Positions 7,623-14,924 of a DNA stretch of 29,716 nt are shown here, piece by piece (the stretch's first letter is position 1; every line of letters starts with the position of its first letter). The translations under genes and the position numbers were made by a program. The stretch lies in assembly GCA_023395465.1 (NCBI GenBank), contig JAEWZE010000155.1, positions 1-29,716 of the forward strand, written 5' to 3'. Below the pieces are notes generated by a model. It was not told the origin of the DNA. It made no database searches and saw only the letters and a program-made list of their open reading frames with translations. This stretch comes from Pseudomonadota bacterium. GTDB lineage: Bacteria > Pseudomonadota > Gammaproteobacteria > Xanthomonadales > Xanthomonadaceae.

Positions 7623-8404
7623 GCGGCTTCAGCGGACCTGCGAAGAAGTCGCTCGGGCAGCACTTCCTGCATGAGCGCGGCGTGGTCGAGAAGATCATCC
7701 TCGCCGTCGACCCGAAGCCGGGCGACCGTATCGTCGAGATCGGACCCGGCCAGGGCGCCATGACCTTCCCGCTGCTGCAGCGCCACGGCAGCCTGACCGC
7801 GATCGAGTTCGACCGCGACCTGCTGGCGCCGCTCGCCGAAGCGGCCCGCGCGCACGGCGAGCTGACGCTGGTGCACGCCAACGTGCTGGACGTGGATTTC
7901 ACTGCGCTCGCGCAGGGACAGCCGATCCGCCTGGTCGGCAACCTGCCCTACAACCTGTCCTCGCCGATCCTGTTCCATGCGCTCGAGCACGCCGCGGTCA
8001 TCCGCGACATGCATTTCATGCTGCAGAAGGAGGTCGTCGACCGCATGGCCGCGCCCCCCGGCAGCAAGGTCTACGGGCGCCTGAGCGTGATGCTGCAGGC
8101 CTGGTGCCGGGTGACGTCCCTGTTCACGGTCGGACCGGGCGCCTTCCGGCCCCCGCCGAAGGTGGATTCGGCGGTGGTGCGGCTGGTGCCGCGGGCACCG
8201 GAGACGATCGGGATCGACGATCCCGCGCGCTTCGCCGCCATCGTCCGCGACGCCTTCGGGCAGCGCCGCAAGACCCTGCGCAATGCCCTGTCCAGGCTGT
8301 GCGACGAGACCGCGATCCGCGCCGCCGGCGTCGATCCGCAGGCGCGCGCGGAACAGCTGGCGGTCTCCGACTTCGTGCGCCTCGCCAACCACGCCGCGGC
8401 CTGA
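7619..8404 (+). CDS. rsmA: 16S rRNA (adenine(1518)-N6/adenine(1519)-N6)-dimethyltransferase RsmA (KsgA)
   Basis: A 261-residue SAM-dependent methyltransferase that dimethylates the two adjacent adenosines in the helix-45 loop of 16S rRNA, a late step of small-subunit assembly. Visible motifs: KKSLGQHFL at 9-17, the SAM loop VEIGPGQGAMTFPL, acidic IEFDRD ending the next strand, and the catalytic NLPYN with LSSPILF. The C-terminal FGQRRKTLRNALS is also diagnostic. The start is a GTG at 7619 overlapping the csaA stop (GTGA); this places SGFSGPAKKSLGQHF as in other xanthomonads, and no ATG is available. Coupling to csaA is therefore likely. Confidence 0.96.
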   Translation: MSGFSGPAKKSLGQHFLHERGVVEKIILAVDPKPGDRIVEIGPGQGAMTFPLLQRHGSLTAIEFDRDLLAPLAEAARAHGELTLVHANVLDVDFTALAQGQPIRLVGNLPYNLSSPILFHALEHAAVIRDMHFMLQKEVVDRMAAPPGSKVYGRLSVMLQAWCRVTSLFTVGPGAFRPPPKVDSAVVRLVPRAPETIGIDDPARFAAIVRDAFGQRRKTLRNALSRLCDETAIRAAGVDPQARAEQLAVSDFVRLANHAAA

Positions 8405-8491
8405 GCGCAGACCCGTCGACGGACCGCCCCGCGCAGGCCGTCCGCGTGCGCACGGCGGCAGGACGTAGTCGAACCGTTCACGGCCAGCGCA

Positions 8492-8497
8492 TACACT
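8492..8497 (+). promoter_or_regulatory. Candidate -10 box giving a leaderless apaG mRNA
   Basis: TACACT ends exactly six bases before the apaG ATG, so transcription starting seven bases after the box would begin at the A of the ATG. A weak -35-like TCGAAC lies at 8469-8474, with a 17-base spacer. There is no Shine-Dalgarno sequence before the ATG, which fits a leaderless start. Placement inside the 99-base rsmA-apaG gap suggests apaG-apaH can be expressed separately from the upstream cluster. Confidence 0.4.
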
Positions 8498-8503
8498 GGG
8501 CAC

Positions 8504-8887
8504 ATGAGCCGCACCGCCGACTACAGCCTCGAGATCCAGATCGCGACCCAGTTCCTCGACGAGGAATCCGAGCCCGAGGACGACCGCTACGTGTTCGCCT
8601 ACACCATCCGCATCCGCAACCTCGGTCGGCTGCCGGCGCAGCTGGTGGCCCGCCACTGGATCATCACCGACGCCAACGGACGCACCGAGGAGGTGCGCGG
8701 CGACGGCGTGGTCGGCGAGCAGCCGCGGCTGGAGCCCGGCGAGCAGTTCGTCTACACCTCCGGCGCCACCCTGCCCACCGCGGTCGGCACCATGGAAGGC
8801 AGCTACGACATGGTCGGCGACGACGGTACCCGCTTCGACGCACCGATCCCGCCCTTCACCCTGGCCGTGCCGCGCACGCTGCACTGA
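8504..8887 (+). CDS. apaG: ApaG protein (FN3-like fold, DUF525)
   Basis: A 127-residue protein of the usual ApaG length. The family hallmarks are present: YVFAYTIRIRNLG at about residues 28-40, LVARHWIITDANG at about 48-60, GVVGEQPRLEPGEQFVYTSG at about 68-87 and the C-terminal GSYDMVGDDGTRFDAPIPPF. It is all-beta, immunoglobulin/fibronectin-like; ApaG is linked to divalent cation (Co, Mg) phenotypes and to ApaH, but its biochemical role is unsettled. It sits 9 bases before apaH, an almost universal pairing in gammaproteobacteria. The ATG follows a -10-like box at leaderless spacing and has no ribosome binding site. Confidence 0.95.
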   Translation: MSRTADYSLEIQIATQFLDEESEPEDDRYVFAYTIRIRNLGRLPAQLVARHWIITDANGRTEEVRGDGVVGEQPRLEPGEQFVYTSGATLPTAVGTMEGSYDMVGDDGTRFDAPIPPFTLAVPRTLH

Positions 8888-8896
8888 CGCGCGCGC

Positions 8897-9727
8897 ATGG
8901 CCGTCTGGGCGATCGGAGACCTGCAGGGCTGCTACGGCCCCACGCAGCGGCTGCTGGAGAAGATCCGCTTCGATCCGGCGCGCGACCGGCTGTGGTTCTG
9001 CGGCGACCTGGTCAATCGCGGCGGCGAGTCGCTGCAGACCCTGCGCCTGGTGCACTCGCTGCGCGACAACGTCGTCAGCGTGCTGGGCAACCACGACCTT
9101 TCGCTGCTGGCGATCGCCGAACGCAGCCGCCCCGAGCAACGCAAGGTCAAGCCCGACCTGCAGTCCGTGCTGTTCGCGGACGACCATGCCGTGCTGCTTG
9201 ACTGGCTGCGCGCGCAGCCGCTGGTGCACGTCGACCGCAGGCTGGGCTGGATGATGGTGCATGCGGGCCTGGCGCCCAAATGGACCACGGCCATCGCCGA
9301 GCAGCATGCCCGCGAGATCGAGCGCAAGCTGCGCAACCCCGACGAGGCCCGCAAGCTGCTGCGCAACATGTATGGCGACCAGCCGGCGTGGTCGCCGCGG
9401 CTGCGTGGATCCGAGCGCGACCGCGCGATCATCAACGTGTTCACCCGCATGCGCTACTGCTCGCCGCGTGGCCGCATCGCGTTCGAGGAAAAGGGTGCAC
9501 CGGGAACGCAGCAGCCGGGCCTGTACCCGTGGTACGAGGTGCCTGGGCGGGTCGAGCGCGACCTCAGGATCGTCTGCGGGCACTGGTCGTCGCTGGGCCT
9601 GTTCATCGGCCATGGCGTGCATGCGCTCGACACCGGCGCGGTCTGGGGCGGCACGCTGACCGCACTCCAGCTCGACGCCGAAGGCCTGAACGTGGTGCAG
9701 GTCCCCGGACGCGACGCGTCGCATTGA
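8897..9727 (+). CDS. apaH: Symmetrical bis(5'-nucleosyl)-tetraphosphatase ApaH
   Basis: A 276-residue PPP-family metallophosphoesterase that cleaves Ap4A (and related capped dinucleotides, including Np4-capped RNA 5' ends) symmetrically to two ADP. Metal-site motifs run in order: GDLQGC at 7-12, GDLVNRGG at about 36-43, GNHDLSLL at about 62-69, VHAGLAPKW near 120 and GHWSSLG near 230. The first motif has Gln where general PPP phosphatases have His, but this is usual in ApaH of pseudomonads and xanthomonads as I recall. The ATG at 8897 follows the apaG stop by nine bases. The gene converges on folA, with 56 bases between the stops. Confidence 0.95.
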   Translation: MAVWAIGDLQGCYGPTQRLLEKIRFDPARDRLWFCGDLVNRGGESLQTLRLVHSLRDNVVSVLGNHDLSLLAIAERSRPEQRKVKPDLQSVLFADDHAVLLDWLRAQPLVHVDRRLGWMMVHAGLAPKWTTAIAEQHAREIERKLRNPDEARKLLRNMYGDQPAWSPRLRGSERDRAIINVFTRMRYCSPRGRIAFEEKGAPGTQQPGLYPWYEVPGRVERDLRIVCGHWSSLGLFIGHGVHALDTGAVWGGTLTALQLDAEGLNVVQVPGRDASH

Positions 9728-9783
9728 GGCCGCGGCGGGCGCGGTGCGACTGCCGCTTAAGCCGCCTGTGCCGAAATCGCCCG

Positions 9784-10371
9784 CTACGGCCCCTGTGGGT
9801 CGCCGCGACGCACGTAGTCCACGAATTCGAAGGCGTACGGATGCCGGTCGTCGGCCGCGTGGGGTTCGCGCCACACCGCGCGCCAGTCGTGCTCGCCGTA
9901 GGCCGGGAAGAAGGCATCTGCCCCGGCCACCACCGTGTCGACGTGGGTCATGCGCAGGTCGGTCGCCAGCGGCAGCGCAAGCGCATAGACCTCGCCGCCG
10001 CCGATCACGCACAGCTCCCGCGCGCCCTGCGAAGCCGCGATGTCCAGTGCCTCGTCGATCGAGGCTACCGCCTGCATGCCGTCGAACGGCACGCGGCCGC
10101 TGCGGGTCAGCACCAGGTTGGTCCTGCCGGGCAGCGCACGACCCAGCGATTCGGCGGTCCTGCGCCCCATCAGCACGGGCTTTCCCAGCGTCAGCGCCTT
10201 GAAGCGCTTCAGGTCGTCGGGCAGGCGCCAGGGCAGCGCATTGCCCTTGCCGATCGCGCGCTCGCGGTCCAGCGCCACGACCAGGACGACGCGCAGGGCG
10301 GGCCGAGATCCGCCACCGGCAGCCCCGGTCGGCGCCATCTGCAGCCGCGCATCCGCGGCTTCGCCGCTCAC
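9784..10371 (-). CDS. folA: Dihydrofolate reductase FolA
   Basis: NADPH-dependent reduction of dihydrofolate to tetrahydrofolate. The catalytic core begins near residue 27 (LRVVLVVALDRERAIG), continues NALPWRLPDDLKRFK with catalytic acid Asp53 (equivalent to E. coli Asp27), then VLMGRRTAESLGRALPGR, the cofactor motif CVIGGGEVYALALPLATDL and MTHVDT. It is 195 residues if started at the GTG at 10371, which overlaps the thyA stop (GTGA). An ATG at 10338 would give 184. Either way the protein has a 15-26 residue Ala/Gly-rich N-terminal tail that most DHFRs lack, because no start codon lies nearer the core. It is the last gene of lgt-thyA-folA, and uses the dihydrofolate that ThyA makes. Confidence 0.93.
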   Translation of the reverse strand: MSGEAADARLQMAPTGAAGGGSRPALRVVLVVALDRERAIGKGNALPWRLPDDLKRFKALTLGKPVLMGRRTAESLGRALPGRTNLVLTRSGRVPFDGMQAVASIDEALDIAASQGARELCVIGGGEVYALALPLATDLRMTHVDTVVAGADAFFPAYGEHDWRAVWREPHAADDRHPYAFEFVDYVRRGDPQGP

Positions 10372-11162
10372 ACCGCCACCGGTGCCCTGATCGCCGGATG
10401 CGGGTCGTAGCCCTCGATGGCGATGTCATCGAAGCCGAACCCGAACAGGTCGGTGACGCCGGGAGCCAGTCGCAGCGTCGGCAGCGGGCGGGGCGCGCGC
10501 GCCAGCTGTTCACGCGCCTGTTCGAAGTGGTTCGAGTACAGGTGCGCGTCGCCCAGGGTGTGCACGAAATCGCCGACCCCAAGGCCCGTGGCCTGCGCCA
10601 CCATGTGGGTGAGCAGCGCGTAGCTGGCGATGTTGAACGGCACGCCGAGGAAGATGTCGCCGCTGCGCTGGTACAGCTGGCAGCTCAGCTTGCCGTCGAC
10701 CACGTAGAACTGGAACAGCGAATGGCAGGGCTGCAGCGCCATCTTCGGCAGCTCGGCCACGTTCCAGGCGCTGACTACCAGCCGGCGCGAATCGGGATTG
10801 CGCCGGATCTCCTCCACCAGCCACTGCATCTGGTCGATATGGCCGCCGTTGCCGTCGGGCCAGGCGCGCCACTGCCGGCCGTAGACCGGGCCGAGCTCGC
10901 CCGAAGCGTCGGCCCATTCGTCCCAGATGCCGACGCCGTTGTCCTTGAGGTAGGCGATGTTGGTATCGCCCTTCAGGAACCACAGCAGCTCGTGGATGAT
11001 CGAGCGCAGGTGCAGCTTCTTGGTGGTGACCAGCGGAAAGCCTTCCCCGAGGTCGAAGCGCATCTGCCAGCCGAACACGCTGCGGGTGCCGGTCCCGGTG
11101 CGGTCGGATTTCTCTGCGCCGTGCTCGAGCACGTGGCGCAGCAGTTCCAGGTACTGCCTCAT
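10368..11162 (-). CDS. thyA: Thymidylate synthase ThyA
   Basis: A 264-residue enzyme, exactly the E. coli length, converting dUMP to dTMP with methylene-tetrahydrofolate and releasing dihydrofolate. It shows MRQYLELLRHVLEHG at the start, DRTGTGTRSVFGWQMRFDL, the active-site LQPCHSLFQFYV with catalytic Cys146, and QRSGDIFLGVPFNIASYA for phosphate and folate binding; it ends with the conserved hydrophobic APVAV. The ATG at 11162 overlaps the lgt stop by four bases (ATGA), and the stop overlaps the folA GTG, so three genes are translationally chained. Confidence 0.97.
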   Translation of the reverse strand: MRQYLELLRHVLEHGAEKSDRTGTGTRSVFGWQMRFDLGEGFPLVTTKKLHLRSIIHELLWFLKGDTNIAYLKDNGVGIWDEWADASGELGPVYGRQWRAWPDGNGGHIDQMQWLVEEIRRNPDSRRLVVSAWNVAELPKMALQPCHSLFQFYVVDGKLSCQLYQRSGDIFLGVPFNIASYALLTHMVAQATGLGVGDFVHTLGDAHLYSNHFEQAREQLARAPRPLPTLRLAPGVTDLFGFGFDDIAIEGYDPHPAIRAPVAV

Positions 11163-12031
11163 CGCGCGCCTCCCGCCGGCACCGGCTGCAGGGTCGGCGC
11201 ACGGTGCGACTTCCACAGCAGGAACAGCCCGAGCGCGACCAGCGGCAGCGACAGCAGCTGGCCCATCGTCAGCCAGCCGAAAGCGAGGTAGCCGATGTCG
11301 GCGTCGGGCACGCGCACGAACTCCACGGCGAAGCGGAACACCCCGTACAGCAGCGCGAACAGCCCGCTCACGGCATAGCGCGGGCGCGGCTTCGAGGAGT
11401 ACCACCACAGCAGGACGAACATCACCAGCCCCTCGAGGAAGGCCTGGTAGAGCTGCGAGGGATGGCGCGCGAAGGCGTCGAGCGCGCCGGACGCGAACTG
11501 CGCCTGCAGCACCTCGGCGCTGCGGCCGGCGAGGTTGGGATCGGTCGGGAACACCACGCCCCAGCCCGCCTGCGTGTACTTGCCCCACAGCTCCGCGCCG
11601 ATGTAGTTGCCCAGCCGCCCGAAACCCAGGCCGGCCGGCACCAGCGGCGCGACGAAATCCATGGTGTCGAAGAAGTGCAGGCGGTGCTTGCGCGACCACA
11701 GCCAGGCTCCCACCAGCACGCCCAGCAGGCCGCCGTGGAAGCTCATCCCGCCCTCCCAGAGCTTGAGCATCCGCAGCGGATCGGCCAGGTAGCCGTCCAG
11801 GTCGTAGAACAGGATCGACCCCAGCCGACCGCCCAGCACCACGCCGAGCATGCCGTAGAACAGCAGGTCGCCGAAGGCGTTGGCGTCCACCGGCAGCCGC
11901 CCGGCGCGGATCCGCCGGTTGCCCAGCCACCACGCGCTGGCGAAGGCCAGCAGGTACATCAGCCCATACCAGTGCACGCGCACGGGTCCGAGCGAGAACG
12001 CGATCGGATCGATCTGGTGGAGATGGATCAT
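11159..12031 (-). CDS. lgt: Prolipoprotein diacylglyceryl transferase Lgt
   Basis: A 290-residue inner-membrane enzyme that moves diacylglycerol from phosphatidylglycerol to the lipobox cysteine of prolipoproteins, the first step of lipoprotein maturation. About seven membrane segments. Key features: VHWYGLMYLLAF with the conserved Tyr22/Tyr26 region, GGMSFHGGLLG with His99, the Lgt signature GRLGNYIGAELWG with Arg139, HPSQLYQAFLEG and the C-terminal FAVEFVRVPD. The ATG at 12031 (MIHLHQIDPIAFSLGP) gives the standard N terminus; an in-frame extension to 12154 overlaps terC and is not lgt-like. It leads the lgt-thyA-folA operon. Confidence 0.96.
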   Translation of the reverse strand: MIHLHQIDPIAFSLGPVRVHWYGLMYLLAFASAWWLGNRRIRAGRLPVDANAFGDLLFYGMLGVVLGGRLGSILFYDLDGYLADPLRMLKLWEGGMSFHGGLLGVLVGAWLWSRKHRLHFFDTMDFVAPLVPAGLGFGRLGNYIGAELWGKYTQAGWGVVFPTDPNLAGRSAEVLQAQFASGALDAFARHPSQLYQAFLEGLVMFVLLWWYSSKPRPRYAVSGLFALLYGVFRFAVEFVRVPDADIGYLAFGWLTMGQLLSLPLVALGLFLLWKSHRAPTLQPVPAGGAR

Positions 12032-12067
12032 GGGACCCGCCTGCCTTGCGGACGAGAAACGGTGATT

Positions 12068-12095
12068 GTGCCCGACGCACGCCGCCGTCGGGCAC
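12068..12095 (-). terminator. Hairpin terminator after the dgkA-terC unit
   Basis: GTGCCCGACG and CGTCGGGCAC form a perfect 10-base-pair stem with an 8-base loop, 18 bases downstream of the terC stop and before the lgt start. Read on the minus strand, the stem is followed by AATCACCGTTTC, a poor but not absent T-rich tail. In so GC-rich a genome this strength of perfect stem in an 82-base gap is unlikely to be chance. It would separate dgkA-terC from lgt-thyA-folA. Confidence 0.55.
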
Positions 12096-12113
12096 CGCCT
12101 GCCATGGCGCGGT

Positions 12114-12875
12114 TCAGAGCGGAACGTCCACGCCGGTGGTGGGCTTCTCGCCACGCCGGCGCGCGTTGCGCTTGACCCACAGGTTGAGCAGCTCCACCAG
12201 CGCCGAGAAGCCCATCGCGCCGTAGATGTAGCCGCGCGGGATGTGCGCGTCCAGGCCTTCGGCGATCAGGTAGGCGCCGATCAGCAGGATGAACGCCAGC
12301 GCCAGCATCTTGATGGTCGGGTTGTTGTCGATGAACTGGCCCAGCGGCCGCGCCGCCAGCAGCATCACGCCTACCGCAATCAGGATCGCCGCCACCATCA
12401 CCGGGATGTATTCGCCGGCCATGCCGACCGCCGCGATCACCGAGTCGAGCGAGAACACGATGTCGATGACTGCAATCTGCGCGATCACGCCCGCGAACGA
12501 CACCTTCGGTTTGGCGTCGACGTCCTCCGACTCGGGTTCGCCCACGACGAGGTCGCGGATCTCCATCCCGCCCTTCACCAGCAGGAACAGGCCGCCCAGG
12601 ATCAGCACCAGGTCGCGCACCGAGATGCCGTGGCCCATGACCGTGAACAGGTCCGAGGTCAGGCTCGCCAGCCAGGCCAGGGTCAGCAGCAGGCCGATAC
12701 GGGTGATGCAGGCCACCGCGATGCCGAACTTGCGCGCGAACTCGCGCCGTTCCGGCGGCAGCTTGCTCACCGCGATCGAGATGAACACCAGGTTGTCGAT
12801 GCCCAGCACGATCTCGATCGTGCTCAGGGTCAACAACAGGATCCAGACCTGCGGATCGCTCAACATCTCCAACAT
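12114..12875 (-). CDS. TerC family integral membrane protein
   Basis: A 253-residue protein with about seven membrane helices. The two TerC repeats each carry a conserved acidic motif in a helix: EIVLGIDNLVFI at residues 21-32 (Asp27) and AVIDIVFSLDSVIAAVG in the middle of the protein. A charged cytoplasmic loop (EPESEDVDAKPK) divides the halves, and a basic tail ends the protein. TerC-family members such as Alx and the YgdQ/YoaE group are tied to metal (notably manganese) export or metallation of secreted proteins; no yybP-ykoY manganese riboswitch is evident in the 25-base gap to dgkA. The family is firm, the transported ion is not. It is followed by a strong hairpin. Confidence 0.88.
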   Translation of the reverse strand: MLEMLSDPQVWILLLTLSTIEIVLGIDNLVFISIAVSKLPPERREFARKFGIAVACITRIGLLLTLAWLASLTSDLFTVMGHGISVRDLVLILGGLFLLVKGGMEIRDLVVGEPESEDVDAKPKVSFAGVIAQIAVIDIVFSLDSVIAAVGMAGEYIPVMVAAILIAVGVMLLAARPLGQFIDNNPTIKMLALAFILLIGAYLIAEGLDAHIPRGYIYGAMGFSALVELLNLWVKRNARRRGEKPTTGVDVPL

Positions 12876-12900
12876 CGAAGCACTTCCTCTTTTCGGTTGC

Positions 12901-13281
12901 CTAGAACCAGCGCGGGCCCAGCAGCAGGCCCCACACCAGCAAAACGTTGACCATGCACACGAACACCGCGGCCGATCCCATGTCCTTCGCGCGCCCGGCC
13001 AGTTCGTGGTGCTCCGGGCCGTAGCGTTCGATCACCGCCTCGATGGCGGAATTGAGCAGCTCCACCGCCAGCACCAGCAGGCAGCTGCCCAGCAGCAGTG
13101 CGCGCTCGACCCCGTCCGCACCCAGCCACAGCGCCAGCGGGGCAAGCAGCGCCAGCAGGTATACCTCGAGCCGGAACGACGACTCGTGCAGCCACGCCGC
13201 CCGCAGCCCCTGCAGCGACCAGCGGGTCGCCATCAGGATGCGGGCGGGGCGTCGGGGCAGGTGTCCGGTCTCGTCGGCCAT
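12901..13281 (-). CDS. dgkA: Diacylglycerol kinase DgkA
   Basis: A 126-residue, three-helix inner-membrane kinase that phosphorylates diacylglycerol to phosphatidate, recycling the lipid left over from periplasmic glucan or LPS modification. The DgkA signature is clear: ELLNSAIEAVIERY followed by HHELAGRAKDMGSAAV at about residues 73-106, and WSLQGLRAAWLHESSFRLE at the N-terminal side. The length is typical. The ATG at 13281 lies 413 bases from the next upstream gene, and terC follows 25 bases after the stop, so dgkA-terC is a likely two-gene transcript. Confidence 0.95.
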   Translation of the reverse strand: MADETGHLPRRPARILMATRWSLQGLRAAWLHESSFRLEVYLLALLAPLALWLGADGVERALLLGSCLLVLAVELLNSAIEAVIERYGPEHHELAGRAKDMGSAAVFVCMVNVLLVWGLLLGPRWF

Positions 13282-13440
13282 CAGGGGGCACCCGGATCCG
13301 GCCCGGGACGGGGTCCGGACATTCCGGCCTCGCCGCCGGCCATGCCGGAACAGGACTGCGACGGAGTCGACAGCATGCAGCGTTCAGCGACGCGGCCATG
13401 GCCGCAACCGTGCAATTTTGCCATACCGGGGCGTGATTCC

Positions 13441-13450
13441 GGCGTTTTTC
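13441..13450 (+). repeat. Direct repeat GGCGTTTTTC, copy 1
   Basis: First of two identical 10-base copies in the gap, 122 bases apart. T5 runs are rare in this GC-rich DNA. It follows a weak CCGG/CCGG stem at 13426-13442, so the T run could be the tail of a weak hairpin on the plus strand. Confidence 0.35.
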
Positions 13451-13533
13451 ACGGGCCAGGGACGTCCTGTCCGCCAGTGGGAAGGGCGTGCGAAGCCGCC
13501 CCATTCCAGGGCTGCCGCCGATGCGCTTCCCGG

Positions 13534-13572
13534 CGCCTGTCCGGGTGTGCATGAGGCACGCAGGCGTTTTTC
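13534..13572 (+). terminator. Hairpin with T5 tail on the plus strand (includes copy 2 of GGCGTTTTTC)
   Basis: CGCCTG at 13534-13539 pairs with CAGGCG at 13561-13566, and an inner TGTGC/GCACG stem (one G-T pair) closes a five-base loop ATGAG at 13551-13555; a TCCGGG bulge lies on the 5' side. The structure is followed directly by TTTTTC, the layout of a Rho-independent terminator. No plus-strand gene ends upstream of it, so it may end an unannotated small transcript or be incidental. Confidence 0.35.
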
Positions 13573-13694
13573 TCCGGGGCATGCACGCGACCGGCAACCC
13601 TCCGCAGTCGGCGCCACGGCGCGTCAGGGAAGGCGCGAAATGTGCGGTACGTCAGCTTGACCGCAACGCCAGGCGGCCGGGCGCTCCCGACGAC

Positions 13695-14924
13695 CTACTG
13701 CTGGCGCAGTGCCTCGATCGGATCCAGCTGGCTGGCCTTGCGCGCCGGGTAGTAGCCGAAGAACAGGCCGGTGGCGATCGAGAAGCCCGCCGCCAGGGCG
13801 ATGACCTTGCCGTTGAGTTCCACCGGCAGTTCGCTGTTGAGCTGCCCGACCAGCAGCGCCCCGGCGATCCCGACCAGGATCCCCAGCAGGCCGCCGCCGA
13901 GCGAGAGCAGCATGGCCTCTGCCAGGAACTGGCGCCGGATGTCCGTGGGTCCGGCACCGACCGCCATGCGCAGTCCGATCTCGCGGATCCGCTCGGTCAC
14001 CGAGACCAGCATGATGTTCATGATGCCGATACCGCCCACGATCAGCGAGATCGTCGCCACGGCGCCCAGCAGCCAGGACATCAGGCGCGTGGTGGCGGTG
14101 CGGGTGGCCACGATCTCGGACATGTTGCGCACCCGGAAATCGTCCTCCGCGCCCGGCGCGATGCGATGGCGCTGCCGCAGCAGCGATTCGATCTCGCCCT
14201 GGACCCAGGCCAGGTCGTCGGGATTGGTGACCGCCAGCGAGATCTCCATCACCGCGCCCGGCGGCATGCCCATCGCACCGGTCAGCCGGCGCCGCGCGGT
14301 TTCCAGCGGCACCATGACGATCTCGTCCTGGTCGCGGCCCCAGCTGCTCTGGCCCTTGGGGGCGAGCGTGCCGGCCACGGTCAGCGGGACCCGGCCGATG
14401 CGGATCGTCTCGCCGATCCCGCTTTCCTCGCCGAACAGTTCGCGGCGCACGGTTTCGCCGATCAGCACCGCCTTGTCGTCCGCGACTTCGTCGAAGCCCT
14501 GGCCCTCGCTGACCGTCCAGCCGTTGATCACCAGGTAGTCCGGATCCACGCCCTGCCAGCTGCTGTTCCAGTTGCGCTCGGCGTACACCACCTGGCTGCT
14601 GCCGCGCAGCGAGCCGGAGATGTACTGCACTTCCGGGATCTCGGCACGGATCGCGTCGACGTCGTCCTGATTGAGGGTGAAGAAGCTGCTGGCGCTCATG
14701 CGCACGCCGCCACTGCTGCGCGCGACGTTGGGCGAGATGTCCAGGCGCTGCGAACCCAGGCCCGCGACCATCTTGTCGATCTCGGCCTGGGTGCCCTGCC
14801 CCACCGAAACCATGACGATCACCGAGGCGATGCCGATGATCACGCCCAGCGAGGTCAGCGCGCTGCGCATCCAGTTGCCGCGCAGCGCGAACAGCGCCGT
14901 GCGCAGGACGTCGGTGAAGTTCAT
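13695..14924 (-). CDS. MacB-like ABC transporter permease
   Basis: A 409-residue permease of the type VII ABC superfamily (MacB/LolCE/FtsX-like). It begins with a cytoplasmic helix and first membrane segment (RSALTSLGVIIGIASVIVMVSV, about residues 20-41), then a large periplasmic domain to about 280, then three membrane helices near 282-309, 341-361 and 373-391. The coupling motif TERIREIGLRMAVGA after the second helix and the C-terminal YYPARKASQLDPIEALR are diagnostic. E. coli MacB fuses ATPase and permease in one chain of about 650 residues; here they are separate genes with a four-base overlap. It is the last gene of a regulator-kinase-adaptor-ATPase-permease unit. Substrate class (peptide, lipid, drug) is not readable. 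Confidence 0.9.
   Translation of the reverse strand: MNFTDVLRTALFALRGNWMRSALTSLGVIIGIASVIVMVSVGQGTQAEIDKMVAGLGSQRLDISPNVARSSGGVRMSASSFFTLNQDDVDAIRAEIPEVQYISGSLRGSSQVVYAERNWNSSWQGVDPDYLVINGWTVSEGQGFDEVADDKAVLIGETVRRELFGEESGIGETIRIGRVPLTVAGTLAPKGQSSWGRDQDEIVMVPLETARRRLTGAMGMPPGAVMEISLAVTNPDDLAWVQGEIESLLRQRHRIAPGAEDDFRVRNMSEIVATRTATTRLMSWLLGAVATISLIVGGIGIMNIMLVSVTERIREIGLRMAVGAGPTDIRRQFLAEAMLLSLGGGLLGILVGIAGALLVGQLNSELPVELNGKVIALAAGFSIATGLFFGYYPARKASQLDPIEALRQQ

Larger units (their letters stand above)
13282..13694. other. 413-base gene-free gap between macB-like permease and dgkA
   Basis: The only stretch above 300 bases without a gene. Open frames crossing it are Arg/Pro/Ala-rich, without family resemblance, and look like GC-skew shadows. 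It contains a perfect 14-base palindrome GCGGCCATGGCCGC at 13392-13405, a 10-base direct repeat GGCGTTTTTC at 13441-13450 and 13563-13572, each after a hairpin on the plus strand, and the AT-rich patch TGCAATTTTG at 13411-13420. The dgkA promoter should lie here on the minus strand, but no box pair is convincing. Confidence 0.6.

Noticed and set aside
8915..8932. Gln instead of His in the first metal motif of ApaH (GDLQG)
   Set aside because: As I recall, ApaH of pseudomonads and xanthomonads also has GDLQG, so it is a family variant and not a loss of function.
7448..10582. Very long minus-strand open frame opposite csaA-rsmA-apaG-apaH
   Set aside because: It overlaps five well-recognised genes and has no domain-like sequence; GC-bias shadow.
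13392..13405. 14-base palindrome GCGGCCATGGCCGC as an operator
   Set aside because: Perfect GC-rich palindromes of this size are not rare in such DNA and it has no partner site or clear promoter next to it; mentioned only within the gap description.
12860..13597. Possible small or medium ORFs filling the 13.3-13.7 kb gap
   Set aside because: Arg/Pro/Ala-rich translations without hydrophobic core or family motifs, and the longest overlaps dgkA out of frame.
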